Source: Dryococelus australis (taxonomy: Eukaryota; Arthropoda; Insecta; Phasmatodea; Phasmatidae). From it: a stretch of DNA of 64,000 nucleotides. A model generated the notes under the pieces. That model did no database searches and was not told where the DNA came from. It was given only the letters and a program-made list of their open reading frames with translations. Where the stretch lies: the NCBI GenBank assembly GCA_029891345.1, contig CM057009.1, positions 307,250,666-307,314,665 of the forward strand, read 5' to 3'. The position numbers were made by a program, and so were the translations under genes. Below are positions 32,316 through 45,900 of this stretch, piece by piece; the first letter of the stretch is position 1; each line of letters starts with the position of its first letter.

Positions 32316-33993
32316 CCCAGCAAACACAACCTGTCGGCAAAGTGTCGGCAAATTGTCGGCCCAATACCTGTGCTGTCGGCAACTGTCACTTAAATGTCAG
32401 AAGACAGACATCTGACAACAGCGTGGTGTCCTTTTTGAGACAGGTAACTAGCCATTACAATAAAGATAAAGGCCCAGAGTATTATTTAGGTTAACAGATT
32501 GATATCACAGAAAATATGTCGCCATGATATCGCACAGCAATCAGCATCTTAAAAATGATTCTGGGCTCACTCCCATACAGCAACTTTGTATTTTCGGTTA
32601 GCCGGCCATCATCTTTTTTATTCCGGCCCAGTAACGTAACAATAAAGAAATAAAAATGATGTCTTTTTGCCGACAAACTTTTGGAAAGTGTTTTGAATAG
32701 GCAATATGTTAGCTAGCAGTTAACGTCATGATGTCTTTTTTGAGAGACAATGTTTGCCGTTAGAAAAAAAAAAAAACGAAGCCCACTGTTTTTTTTTTTT
32801 TTTTGGATAACAAATGGATATCACCTAATTTATTTCAGCATGATATCTCACAGCCAACCTGTCGCCAATAGCTCAAAAAAAATATTCTGGGCCGATTCCA
32901 ATACAGCATCTTTGTTTTTTTTTTTCGGTAAGCTGGCCAACAGCTTATTTATTTAGGCACAGTAAAGTTTTCGAGACAAGGCTCTTTATCACAATAACGA
33001 TATTTATCTGATGTCTTTTTACCGATAAACTTTTGGAAAGTGTTTGGAATAGGCAAGATGTTAGATAGCTTTTAATGGCATAAGGTCTTTTTTGAGACCG
33101 TGTGGTAACTTTTAGCATGTTTTTTTTTCGTGATTATATATGTGTAATGTGGTAGCCTATGACATTTGTTTACTTTGAAATTTTTTTTTCATTTGTACAA
33201 CCATCCGACAGATATATCAAAAACCAACAAAAACAATTTTATTTGCCAGCCTCTCAAGAAATAGTTTAAAAAAAAAAGGGTTTTTAAATTGTTTAATATA
33301 TACATTCCTTAAAATAATTTGGGCCATGATATATTTGAAATTACTGGAGAGCATCAGCATCTCACCCCATGGTGTATAGGTTAGCACGCTGAACTGTCAG
33401 CTTAAAGGTATTAGGTTCGAATCCTGCACTCGGCAAACAAAAGACTTTCATATCATAATGTGTTGAGAAGTTAATGAAATGAATATATGCAAATAGGAAA
33501 CAACAATTACTAAAATTTAAATAGAAAAGCGAAGGTTTTTTTTACAGTTATACTGTTTATTTCAGAACATCATGCCGCTGCACACCCGGAATCGTAATGA
33601 CACCAACCAGCACAGGCCGGGCATTGTAGCGACATTCAGCTGTCGCATCTCCGACACTGTCGGCCAACAGTTAGCTGCCTGGTCCATATTGCATCGGGCC
33701 GATTCCGGAAATGTGACATCGGGCCAGTATCGGCTGGCCGGATTTTGACGGCTAACTTTTACCGGCCCGATTCTGACCCGTACTTTTCGTATATGTTTGA
33801 CCAGAATACATTTTGTATCTTGCTGGTTAGCAGTACAGTGTATTTTTGGCACTGTCGGCAAACAGTCAGCCCCTAGTCCATATTTCCATCGGATCGATTC
33901 CGGAATATGACATCGGGCCAGTATCAGCTGGCTGGAGTTTGTCAGCTAGCTTTTACCGGCCCGATCTGGCCCGTATTTTCCGTGTTTGCTGGG
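32316..33993. mobile_element. 1.68-kb element with CCCAGCAAACAC terminal inverted repeats
   Basis: CCCAGCAAACAC at 32316-32327 is exactly inverted at 33982-33993 (GTGTTTGCTGGG). AA flanks both ends, a possible 2-bp duplication. The interior has repeated TGTCGGC words near both ends, a duplicated ~320-bp unit on the left (about 32440-32760 and 32800-33120) and a duplicated ~150-bp unit on the right (33652-33804 and 33850-33993). No transposase is present. The superfamily is not clear to me. Confidence 0.75.
33362..33440 (+). mobile_element. tRNA-like (Gln/Glu-type) segment
   Basis: CCCCATGGTGTATAGGTTAGC forms an A-box-like 5' part and GGTTCGAATCC is a perfect B box at tRNA spacing. The anticodon loop and acceptor stem do not form, so this is a tRNA pseudogene or SINE head inserted in the 1.68-kb element. 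Confidence 0.6.
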
Positions 33994-35884
33994 AATGGTT
34001 AGTCATTGCCACATATAAATTAATTAACTATCTCGACAGTGCCAAGGACGTGGAATAAACAGGCTGATGGTATGCGATCCGCCCGCGGGGCGCCTGCCGC
34101 GAGCGCGTAGAAAACCGTTTGCACGCCACAGCACTTAACAAAGTTCAAGGCTGTAGTTGCAGACATTTCACGGTCAGCAGAACACCAGCATTGCTTACAC
34201 ACTGCGAACACTCAGGAGAGATATATCGGCAGTTTCCTAACACATTCCTCCTTCCTTCTTTAAATTCATGCACACAATTATCCAACCATAGAGAAGAGGG
34301 CGTCCCCAAATCCATTCCCCCACTGCCAGAAGATGGAAAATTTCCAAAATTCTACGCGGAACTACCGAAGAGCTGGGGACAGCTCTTATTTGAAGCAGAA
34401 GGACGATGTTATGGCGTGGACATCTTTGGCAAGCCATGACCATATTGCTTGCACGAAACGCGCCATCCCACAAATAAAGAGTACAAGGACACTGGGGCAG
34501 AGGAAATATAAAACAGTACGCACAGTTGCCAAGTCACTTGAGACCTCAGACCTCATAATAATTCTTTTTCCATTCCTTAATCAAATTTGTTCACTTCTAG
34601 ACTGCTACATAATTTTTCCAAATGTCCACAGTGGCCAAATTGTTTTGTTTCTATAAAATTTATATCATATACAGAAATATATATAAACGTTATCAATTTT
34701 GTTTACAGACTGATTTTTAGCATTAAGAGCACAGCACTATTTAAGAACTGTTCCCCAGAAAGTAGATTAATCCAGCATCTTGAGTTTTCATTATGTGCCT
34801 CAGAAAAGTTGCTTTATTTCTTGTGTGATTTGTTCTGTTTTATCATTATCTAATATCGCCGCGGTCTTAAATAAATGCTCTATAATATATGCTCTATTTT
34901 TCATAACGTCGATCAAGGCTTGAACAGAATTTGCAGCGCTCAACCTCCTTCATCACAGTATGGAGTTAGGAGAAGCTTGTGGTAGGAAGCTGCGAAATAA
35001 ACTTAAATATTCTTTGCAAGTTCAACACCAAATTTCTTCCTTAAAAAATTCCACAGTAAAAAACTTCGCAAGATTGAGATTGTGTGTTGCGCAGGCCGGG
35101 TAGATTTCTTAAAGAAGATAAAGTTATTTCAGTATGAACTCACATCTTTATTGTCTAAGCTCCAGACGCTTTGGAGTCTTTGTCGCACGACAGGCCTGTA
35201 TAGGTCTTCGAAAATATATGCTGAATAATAGTTTTCTAAAAAATGCAAATATTTCTCGAGGTCATTTTATATTTACAGCTAACGTTATACGCATCACTGC
35301 TGCGTTTTAAATAATGCAGATATTGAAGATTATTGGTTATTTTTGCCATGGCAGTCGCAGCCTCCGAAAACCCTAGAAATGTTCACGAGCGTAGTTAGAT
35401 AGGATTAATGGACGTTTAAAGCACTCGTAAAACAGAAATACGTAATAGACCTCGTTGTCTCATTCTATAATTCTATTCTCTGGAAATAAACTCTCATATT
35501 ACCTTATAAAATTTTTTCGTTTACCAAGAACATGACTTTATGAAAGAATTGAATTTAGATCATATATAACAAACGGCTTAGTTAACGAGCAATTTAAAGC
35601 TAGCCCTTTTTTTTAAACGTCACCATAAAAACTCATTTTTTATACCAAAACTAAAACAAAAGTTGATATTACGCCCATAAGTTATTAAATTGTTAGGAGT
35701 ATAACTTGCGTATTAAAACCCAACTGTTGGTTTTGCTTTAAATAATACAGTAACAGTCCGTAATAATATATGAAACAAGATAAAAAATACGCGAACCAAC
35801 AATCAAAATATATTGTAGGCTCTATTAATTTTTCTGTTAGTCTTTTTTATTATTGTACACACTGGCATTCGACTCTATAGGTAA
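33994..35884. other. No gene seen
   Basis: A GC-rich patch at 34075-34110 is followed by AT-rich DNA. Open frames at 34119-34656 lack domains and overlap frames on the other strand. Confidence 0.35.
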
Positions 35885-35887
35885 CCA

Positions 35888-36622
35888 AAATCAAGTAAAT
35901 TTCTTATTTTCTGGAGGCATCATTTATCTATTCAACTCGCTTTCTCTAAAACAAGCGAATTTAAGCTAAGTCAAGCAAATGTAAGCCAGAATCTAACAAA
36001 ATTTACAAATTTAAGCCAACATCCAACAATTACATTTTTGGAGGTATTAAAAATTTAATCAACATATTTTTTTAATCCTCTTAATAAATTTCACCATAAA
36101 TATCATTCTTTATAAATATAAATGAAATCTCTACTCAGAAAGTTAAACGATTCATATGAATCCACTAAACTACAGGATCTCGAAATTAATAATAAGTATG
36201 CTGCCACATAATTTCAAATTTATGAATCTAATTTTGGTAAAAAAAATAAAAGTATTCTAGATAGTAAGTATAAAGTTACATTACCAGTTTGAAAATAATA
36301 AATGAGAAACAAGTTTTTATGGCATGTAAAGGTATAAAATAAATTAAAAATGAAAATTCATGCATGACATAGAATTCTCTTAAAATTCTTAAATTCTATA
36401 ATTTTTATTGAATTTATTTTGTGTTACTATATTTCGCCTGGTTGATTTGGCTTTAATTTGCTGGATTTTTTATTTTAGCTTAAATATGTTTGATAAAAAA
36501 GTCAATCTGCTTGAATTTGACATAAATTTGCTTGGTTTGGCTTAAATCTGCATGTTTTTTTTAGAAGCGAGTTGAAGACATAAACGATGCCTCCAGAAAA
36601 CGTGAAAATTACTTGATTTTTC
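35888..36622. mobile_element. Foldback MITE with ~150-bp inverted arms
   Basis: AAAATCAAGTAAATTTC and the following 'tattttctggaggcatcattta', 'ttcaactcgctt' and repeated CAAGCAAATTTAAGCC words in the left arm recur inverted at 36420-36622. The centre is AT-rich and non-coding. Multiple subterminal copies of the AAGC-x-AATTTAAGC word occur in both arms. I could not define a target duplication. Confidence 0.75.
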
Positions 36623-39600
36623 GATATAATTCGCTTGTTTTGTTCCCAATTTATTGAGCTGAGCAAGGATCGGCGTTAGCATCATACTGTTGTGTACCGA
36701 GACATGAGGCCACACACACACGCATATTTTTTCATGCATGAAAATTATGTCAGGCGTTCACGTTTGTCGGTGGATCTTCTCGGGGTACTTCTAATATCCC
36801 CAACATTCCATTACATCACTGCTATTTATTCACCTCATTTTACCCCTATCATCGCTAAACACCTAAGCTGTTCAAAGACGACGAACACTGAAAAGACCAT
36901 TCTCGAAATTCAACTTAGTTTAAACAAATTTCAAGTGGCCTTATTTAGTATACTACATAATCACGTTTTCTGTGTTTATCATTTAGTTTGTAGTATTTAT
37001 GGAAACTACTGATAACCAATTCACCAGATAATTAAATATCCATACCAGTATAGACACGAGGATAAGTAGTTAATTTATTTTGAATTAGATAAACGTGTTT
37101 AGAATCATTATGGCTAGTCTAACTTCGTCGACAGTTTCATTCAATACGGTACGATACTAGCGCTGGGTTCGTAATTTTTAAATAAAATAACTCCCAAGTT
37201 TTTTCGAGTCTGTATACAGTAAAATAAATGCGCTTTTATTTAAACATCTCAAAAATTGCATTTGTTGTGCTTTATTTGTGGAATGCGGCGTATTTTAAAT
37301 TTTGTGGGCCTACCATTTACATATGTATTATGATATAATTAGACTGTCATTTTTAACGTATTTGGAAGCATATTTCTGGAAAACGGTATGAAAATGCGCA
37401 AACCGACTTCGTTTTTTTAGTTTTTACGCGTTGATGAATAAGCCATCGATTGAAAATATTTCTCGCCACGTACACTCCATCCCACCCAATTATTTCGTCG
37501 GAAATATGTTATGAGAGAAACATATTATTCTGTAGTCGCAGGAAAGAACTCCCTTAAGTTACATGTACCCAGAAATCTCAAATAATTCTTTCAGCATTCA
37601 TGAAAAAACCGCATTTCAGCTCTGTAATCAATTGTGTTTATTGCCGTTATTAATCACTTAAGACGACACATTGTAAATATTATCTTTTTTTTTCGAGAAC
37701 ATTCTTTCAGTCGCGTTATTAACATGCGCCCTGTTTAAGAAGAACGTTACTCAGTACCATGTTTGTCCATTCGTTTGTATGTAATTCCATATGTAGTATA
37801 TAATATGATATATAAAATAAATAATGCATAATTGAAAATACGCAATGAAAAATGTAGACTGAACATATACTCCATAAAAATAAAAATTTAATTTATATAC
37901 TTTTGTGTAATCAATGACGATAATTGCTAGAATTTTATGATTAGGTGTGTTATATTGGTGCACTTCTATGGATTTACTACAATACATCGTACATACAATA
38001 AAAGTCATGGTCCGAGTACCATAATTATGGCACAGTCCACCGCTTTCCTTCAACTAGTTCAGCCACGTGTCGGTAGATGGCAGCCGCGCATTTTCCCTGC
38101 AGTTTATTCCGCCCTACCGATGATCGAAATACGTAACATAAGGGAGAAAAAAGTTTAAATTGATTTTTTTTTTTCTGATTCTCGGAATAAGTTTGTCATG
38201 GTATGTGTACTCGATAATACCTACGCCGACGATGCACTTTTGTTTACGCAGAAAATAACAGACTCGCAGGCATTACGTACAGAACAAAATGTGGTAAGCA
38301 GAGACTGGAGTACGAATCTATTTCACATTACGGACATAATGTGTCGTACGCCTACACAAAACCTTTGGGTGTGTACAGCAATGTTATGACGGGGAAAATC
38401 TTCGATTTGCTTCACTAAAGCAGTATATTGGTTTTCTAACTTCCTTTGCAGTCACTTTTTCATCTGTTTGTGATGAAATTGAAAAGGCCATAAATATATA
38501 TTTTATATAATAATTATTTATAGGCTTTTATGAAAAAAAAAAAATAATTCTTAGACTGGTGTAATCGCGAAATGTGTGTTATCATGCCTCATGTTTCCGT
38601 ATTTATATATTAATAGCATGCGAGGTTCAATTCACGGCATTATTTTGCACGGAAATTTTAACCATAATACTTTGAACGTAGACACAGAAAGCACAGAGAA
38701 GCGATCACGGCCGCTCCTTGATATTTTTTAAGCGAACTCGCACATGGTTTTTTTCACCCACGTATGCCTAATAAAAATCCACTTCATTGTACTTTTTTGA
38801 AAAAGTTTTGGTCTCCGACTTATTATGGAAAAAATACGACAAAAATGTATTTACGTGAAAAAATATGTCTGAGCTGTTCACAGCATAGTGAGCATTTTTG
38901 AAATCAACATTTGAAGGAAAAAAACATTGCAACATTGCTTGTAGCTACCTACATACTACAGCAAGCAATGACTGTGCTACTCATAGTAAAATTGGCTGTA
39001 AACTATTAACAAGCGTTTTTTTCTTCTTCAGGAATGTTGATACGTCTACAAAAATCTTATGGTCATAACAACGAGGGGAGAACTTTTGCAATATTTTAAT
39101 AAAATAAAAATAAAAAAGCACGACACGCGCAAAACTAAAACAAACAAAAGAAGAACAAACACCAGTCACTTCGCTCGCAAATATTGTTACAAATCCCTAA
39201 CTGTTATGTCATTTCATGACTGTCTACGACGCGCTGTCTGGTGAGTGGAAAAATCAATACACCGTACTATCTAAACGTATGCCGCTCCTATGATGCAATC
39301 TGTGATTTCGGATGGTGCACACATTCAAAGTGGAGCATTTCGAACGCCTTGGTGTAGTCCTTGTTTACGACAGGAAAACGGTTGAAAAGCGTCGATCATG
39401 TTTAATGTCAGTGCGACTGTCGACTTCAACAAAAACAAGACATATTTCTCATTAAAATAACTTGGAAGGGTGGAACAATATTAACAGCAGTCAGATATTA
39501 ATATAAAAACTATAATTATTAACATTATTATTCACTACTTCAATTAACATGAATGATGATCATTAAAATACTTGCTACTTTTGACTTTTATGTAATAAAT

Positions 39601-40734
39601 ATATGAATCGAAATTTTGAAGGTTAAACTATTACGTAAGCTGAGAGTTAGCAAACGATGCTTATAAGTGTTGCGGATTGATATACATCATACGGACTTAA
39701 AGGATAAACTTCGCAGGGGTTCCAAAAGTGCCCACTTTACCGTGAACAGCCTAGAACAGTATATTTTGTAGACGTCGTATGTAGTGTGATTTTGACATTA
39801 AATACTCATTTTCCAAACTTTAAAACTCAATCTATCAATACTTTTTTTACCAGCAAACATCAGCAACTACAAATGTATGCGTTGAACACTAAAATACTGT
39901 ACGTACTATAAATGTAAAATTTACGTAATGCAAATCTTATGATTTCGATATTGTTTTTTAGGTGGACACGCTCGTGACGTAACTCCAATAATTTTAAGTA
40001 GTGGCAAAGAAACAACTGGTGTGTACACACCTGTACGCTCCAAGGCCATGAAAAATTCTTCTTTGATGGCCCGCCAAATGTTGGGGGGGGGGGGAGGGGG
40101 AGCAAATAGGTGCAATGCTCAGGAGCCTGGGTCCCCAGCGGGATCCCGATTCTGACCCGACTCGTAAATATTTATTTATAAAACGAAGTAATATGTAAAA
40201 ATCAAATTTCGACACTCAAAACGTATTAACTTTTTTTGCATGGATGACGACTTTTTATGTTGTTGTAAATGGTCGATTTGGGGGGGGGGGGTTGTTTAGT
40301 AGGGCCCACAGCACACATTTCTCAGGGTCCCGGAATGTCTCTTGGTGGGCCTGACTCTGTGCATACATCAATCTCCGGACATAGAGGTTCGTGCTTCACA
40401 CATGTATCAGTCTCGTCATTGTACACCAAAAATTGCCTCTCAGATTAGTGTAATGCTATAGTGCAAACCAGACGCCGATTCACCTTAACTGTACTTTCCT
40501 GCAGTCCTTCAAACGCATTCCTGGTGGGTGTTCGAGTGCTGTCAACCCCGACCCGATTTAGTTGGACTTCTTTCGATCTTGTGTCAGGCCGTGATAATGC
40601 TGTGACGTACCTGACTACTCATGCTTAGGTTCGAACGGTGTAGCTAAAGGCTCGAATTTAGCCTCTCCTGACGTGCTATCCTTATGAGATAGCGTGCCTT
40701 TTATGATCTCACTGGTGTCTCACAACGTCTCTCA
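36623..40734. other. No gene seen; poly-G tracts
   Basis: AT-rich intergenic DNA with an (A)n tract at 38532. Two G11-13 runs at about 40082 and 40278 are each followed by GC-rich text with 'gggtcccc' or 'gggtcccgg', hinting at two copies of one degraded repeat. Nothing coding is evident. Confidence 0.35.
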
Positions 40735-42289
40735 GGAATTTTTTTCAGTTTCCGTCCTCCGATCTTTCTGACGACTGGACGGAGAATCAGCAGATTCTAC
40801 TCTATCTGGCTTCCTCTTTCTTGGCCCCTCTTTTTCGGATTCCGAATCATGTTCATAGCGCCTTTTCCTACGCCGATTATGCCAATTGCGATTGCAATGG
40901 CGTGAAATAATATTATTATTCTTAACATTTCCTTTTTCAATTGAATTTGTCGAGGAGATTGGGGGGCTCGTTTCCCCCACTCGATTTGTCGACACTCAAT
41001 ATCTCTGTTGACCTACAGGAGGAGATGATGGAACAAGCTGCTCCCGCTCCTTTCTTCCTCGCGGTATTGCATCCAGGCTAGCAAACTGCAATATTTCCTC
41101 TTATAACTGCGGTATAGTCAAGTTGCTACGGCCAGTCCAATGTAAGCGATACCTTCTAGGCAGCTGTTGTAAAATGAGAGAAATGAATTCTGGATCAGAA
41201 ATAAGTGGATATAGATGCCTAGTGCACTTATACATGCAGATGAAAAGTTCCACGAGAGAGTTACCAGGACTTGGGGATAATCGTTCATTCAGCGGGCGAG
41301 TGCGAAGCCCACCTAGAGCTCCAAGTTCCACTACTTTTCAACAAACACTCGACGAAATTCGTCAGGCGAGTGAACGGCTGCACGTTCTAGCTCCCACCAG
41401 TGTGCTGCATTGATTTTCAACGAAAGATCAACATACTGTATAACTTTGTTGCTGGCAGTTCCACAGACTTTGAAGTAACTTTCTAAGCGGCGCTAAAACT
41501 ACATAAAGTTTTTCAGTTTCTCGGCCATGGAAGTGAGGCAAATCTTCCAGTAGCATACGTTAAGTACTAGGCATTGCGGCATACATCAGTGCCGATTGTT
41601 GAGGAATCACAGCTAGCAGGAAGTGTGGAAGCAGCATCGCATTCCAGCTTTAGTGAATTTTGGGACTGCTCGATTTCCTGGATGCGATGATTTGTTTGTA
41701 CAATGGCCTGCATCTCCTGTTTCACTGAGCCACGTGTGTTGAAACTGCTCAGCTGTAACCTATAGGAACGGTCGCGCAACACAGACATTTCAGCTCGCGT
41801 GCGCTCGTCACGTGGTAAGGCCGGGATCACACTGCAAGCTCTAGTTTTAATGATACACGGAGAGGCATTGGGCCGCACACACGGGCACGGGCCGGGCCCA
41901 GCCGCGCACCCAGGGACGGGCGCTGGGCGTCTTCCAGTGCCGTGTGTTCCCGGCCTAACCACTCTTCCGACGCTACAGAAACGTCCTCTATTTGTGGCCC
42001 TAACACAATCGAGTACTTCATTTACTGCTTCGTCGCTAAAGGAAGTCAAGTGTTTTTGAAACTCGGACATTACCGATTGCAATTCAGCGCGCAAAGCTTC
42101 TTGAACACATTTGATTTTAGATTCTAGTTCAGCTCGAGCTGCCTGGGTAATACTTACTGTGTCACGGATAGGCTGTAATTCTACCTTAATTTCTGCCGGA
42201 CTATTTTGTATAGTTGCCTGGCTATTCAGCATGTCTACTAGGCAATTTTGCATAGTTACCAGGCTATTTTGCATAGCTGCCTGGTTCAC
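40735..42289 (-). pseudogene. LTR-retrotransposon gag-like relic
   Basis: In minus-strand order: a coiled-coil-like N-terminal region with repeated MQNSLV/MQNCLV words (from 42289), a middle with helical text (VKQEMQAIVQTNHRIQEIEQ), then at 41580-41330 capsid-like words in shifting frames (LPHFHGRETEKLY; INAAHWWELERA; SPDEFRRVFVEK). Next comes PEFISLILQQLPRRYR (41150-41240), and lastly a basic tail with SRHCNRNWHNRRRKRR (about 40870). The order fits a retrotransposon Gag capsid followed by a nucleic-acid-binding end. Several stops and frameshifts separate the parts. No protease, reverse transcriptase or LTR was found nearby. The first open frame begins directly after a TTTTTAG splice-acceptor-like site, so it may once have been a spliced exon. 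Confidence 0.65.
41819..41955. mobile_element. 137-bp MITE in the gag relic, TAA duplication (Harbinger-like)
   Basis: The ends are inverted repeats: GGCCGGGATCACACTG on the left and the complement of GGCCGGGAACACACGGCACTG-like sequence on the right. TAA occurs directly outside both (41816-41818 and 41956-41958). A 3-bp TWA duplication is typical of PIF/Harbinger elements. The insert is GC-rich against its AT-rich host and is what makes the middle of the 240-codon frame Pro/Gly/Cys-rich. Confidence 0.85.
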
Positions 42290-42706
42290 CTAAAAACAAT
42301 AAAATGAATTGATGATAATGAACATTGGATCATTAAACAGAAGATTCTGCTCTAAATTATAAATTACTGGCGAGGATACATCTGGCGATTGCCATGGTAC
42401 AGGTAATGATTTCTGTAGCGGAGTTATTCCCTGCAAGCCACGATCAACGCCTTGCATGCTATCATCTCTATGGCGGATCGAGTAATCGGTTATGTTAGGC
42501 TGAGTTTTTTCTCCATACTCAATAGGTATACTAAGCAGATTGCACAAAAAAAAAAAAAAAAGCAAAAAACTGGATTCCTGAACTCTCGGTGTTTTCTTAA
42601 TAACACACGTATTACCTTTGATCTACTAATTACTGCACTGTTATAATTTAATTTATATTGTCCATGTCCTTCCTTAATCCGGAACCCATGGCTGGTGTCA
42701 TATGTA

Positions 42707-42902
42707 CACTCTAAATTCGTATCAGTAAAAATCACGATTCGTAGTCAAAATGGCTCCACCGAGAATCAGGGGAAAAAAACACTGATTGTTTCAGTGGAAA
42801 GACTACGTTTATTGAATTAGTGACGTGAAAAGTTTCACTGATTCTAAGTGGAGCCATTTTCACTGCGGGTCAGTGGTTTTCCACTGATTCAAATTTAGAG
42901 TG
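42707..42902. mobile_element. 196-bp MITE, CACTCTAAAT termini (CACTGATT family)
   Basis: CACTCTAAATTCG...ATCAGT at 42707 is inverted at 42902 (ACTGATTCAAATTTAGAGTG), flanked by TA on both sides. The words AATCAGTG and CACTGATT recur many times inside. It is a short relative of the 60467-61515 element. Confidence 0.8.
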
Positions 42903-45900
42903 TAATGCAAATATATTTCTGTATCTTTATTTTCTGCCTGCTCGTGGGTACTGTAAAACTTCTTATTTATGCAACAGACCTGAAGAAAGGCAAATATATT
43001 CGTATGTAAATTTTAATTGAACTTTTCAGTGAAAATAAATTTTTTGTCTTAGTCTTCACAATTAAAATAATCCCAGGACCTGTGGATGTAAAGGTCTAAC
43101 ACACACTATGATACAATGAGAGGTACGAAATCCAGAAGTTGAAATATTCAGACTTACATTTAAGTAGAATTGCCGTGGAATCGCGTGTTTTCAGTTACCG
43201 GTAGCTCAACTAGTACTCATTGAAGATATATCAGAATGCAGAGAACCATAACGGAAGTAACACAGCTGACTGATAAAACACTACAGCTAAGAGAATGCTA
43301 TTATCACGCAAAACGTTAACCACAGAAAAAAACATACAAGACCACAATATCTTGAAGCTCCGTGATCGCTACTCGCATTGATCGCCTTACATATAAAGTT
43401 AGGTCACAGATGCACACATTACACACCATTATTTCAAGATTAGCTTATTTCTAGGCCGAACTGCTCCTGTTACTTCATGTTGTATCTCTACATGTTTTTA
43501 TAAATGAAGCTGCTGCCAAGCATTTTCCAATGCATAGGCTACATACAAAAAATTGTTGGCCAATCTGTTCGGCGCGAAAGTCTCCTTAGTTAAATGGTTT
43601 TCTGGAAGTTTCTTTTAGGTACAACTTCAGTTCCGTTTTGCAACGTCATCTTTGCTGTAAACACTGCACCACTCTATCTATATAGTATCGAATTTTCACT
43701 GATTGTAGAAACAGACCAAAGAAAATTAAATATCATGAAAACCTTTTGGCTGAATGAGTGATTGTAATTAAAATAATGTGCGATTGTTAGAACAAATATT
43801 AATGAATGAAATTTACATAAGCAAATGGGAAGGATTATTACGCAAATATGAAGGAAAAAAAAAACAGAACATTCGATTCAGTATCACTGATGAAGTTTCT
43901 ATTTTACTATACATAACTGTATATATAATCAACATCTGTATGACAATTTAATGTAATGTATGAACCCTTAAAAGGAATCAGTGCGACTATAGCGATTATA
44001 TCTCGATTCTATGTCCGTTTAAACGCATGATGTCAGTGTTATGATTAATATTACACTGGTAAATGTGATGATTGATTAAATTATATATTTTAAATGAACT
44101 AAAAAACTTATAATTATGTATGTAAATCATGTATGTATTATGTAAGTGCACGTAAGGGGAGACTGGAGTCGATTGTAATAGGGTACGATTGTAACATTTC
44201 AAACAGCACAGCCCTTGTAGTACATAAAGCCGTCCAGATATAGCAGCGTAAGGCAGCAACAGGCCTGGAACTTGGACCAACTATTTGCGACTTTAAATGG
44301 GAAGAATATTTACGTGACGGAAACATGTTTGTTATGCTTTTATATAAGATTTTTTTTTCCTTTGACAACGGGTAGGACCAATGAGTAAAGATATACCTAG
44401 AGTGGACTTCCCCAGGTTAGATTTTCTGGCCACTCCAGCTGTAGTTCGAGGGATGAACACCACGCCGCGCTAGTCCATTATCGTGGCGTGAGCGTGGGGA
44501 ATGTAGGCGGCGTTGTCACATTGTCATCTACCTTCTCTCTCACTCACACTCCATCTCTGTCACACCCAGTCCTTACTCCGCAACAGTAGAACGTGTTCTG
44601 AATGTCTGCTTACCCACACGCTGGGACAGACAAGATAGCGGACATCCCAAGTGCCTATCTCAATTCGTATATATCCGCTTACGAAAATAATACAAGTTCT
44701 GTAAAGCATATATATGAACAAGATGAATCTTAATGTACGCTTAAGTAACGGGAAACATTGCATATTACTCACACTGCCATACTGTAACCAATCCAGCTTC
44801 TTTCCCATCAGCACCGCTGCGCACGCATCGGACCTGCCATCCCGTTGTAAGAGGGTGAGTGAATCAGACCGAGGAACGGGTGGGGCATCTCGAACAGTAA
44901 CTTCTGGAGCAGAGCCCCAGCGGACTGGAACGGCGAGTCCTGCGTCGTATAAAGTCGTGCCCTCGCAAACCACTCGAACCCGAAGACGAACGATTCAGTC
45001 AGCTGTGTCCAGCTACCCCTCGCCCGCAAGACAACGACGAGTCACCTAACGCTAGCACTTCCTGCCCGTCGTCATCTGCGACCAGCTCCGATACGAGTCG
45101 TGAGTCTGATCAATCGAAGGGACTCGTGAATCGTGAGGTCGATAACTTTGCTCCGTCACGTAAGGCCACGGGCCCGACCGCTATATGCAGCCACAAACAG
45201 GAGCAAATCGATCTGTAAGCGCAACCGACCGAAGTGCAACCAAAGCCATACGACCGCGATCCAGCGCTAGCTAATCGAACACGCTTCAATTTTATACAGT
45301 TATTGCATTTGCATATAACTATAAATCCCTGTTACCTGATCTCTGAATTAGAATGATAAGTCAGTAGGTTTGGAATCTTCGTTGACATTAAGAATGAATG
45401 TTCTGTGTGTTGGTTAGGCCAATTGCTCTAGCACGCATTGCGTTAATACTAGTCATCCCTCTTTCAGTCACGCGTACAATGGAGTATCATATTTGACATT
45501 TATGTACATAGAAAGCTAGTGAGCCCAAGTACAAGAAGGGCGCGTATTAGGATGAGGGATAATAATTTTCAGTAAAGGGAAAAACATTTCCTGTAGATTA
45601 CTGGCGCATTGTTTTAATTTTCTGTACAATAACCGAATTAGTACGAAAATGTATTGTCAATATACGAAATTTCGCACTGTAATAATATAAAACGGAACTG
45701 ATCTCTGTACATGCAATATACCAAGCGAATCCGTATTTTCCAACATTGACACCAACTTCATGCCATTATTTCAGAGTTCTGTAATTTTATTCTCCTCTAA
45801 TTAATATATACTAGCCCACGTTTGAATGATTACCCTTTTGTTTAACAAACAGTTATTTTTACTTTTGTTAAAATATGGCCTACTCTATTTCACTTATTCT

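Noticed and set aside
33362..33440. Functional tRNA-Gln gene
   Set aside because: The B box is perfect but the acceptor and anticodon stems do not pair.
33562..33861. 99-codon minus-strand frame
   Set aside because: It is a translation of the duplicated TGTCGGC-rich end of the 1.68-kb element.
40080..40300. G-quadruplex islands from G11-13 runs
   Set aside because: They are homopolymer runs rather than spaced G-tracts. Length may be a sequencing or assembly artefact.
44560..45049. 137- and 111-codon frames on opposite strands
   Set aside because: They are mutually overlapping, Ser/Thr/Arg-rich and without recognisable features. They remain unassigned.
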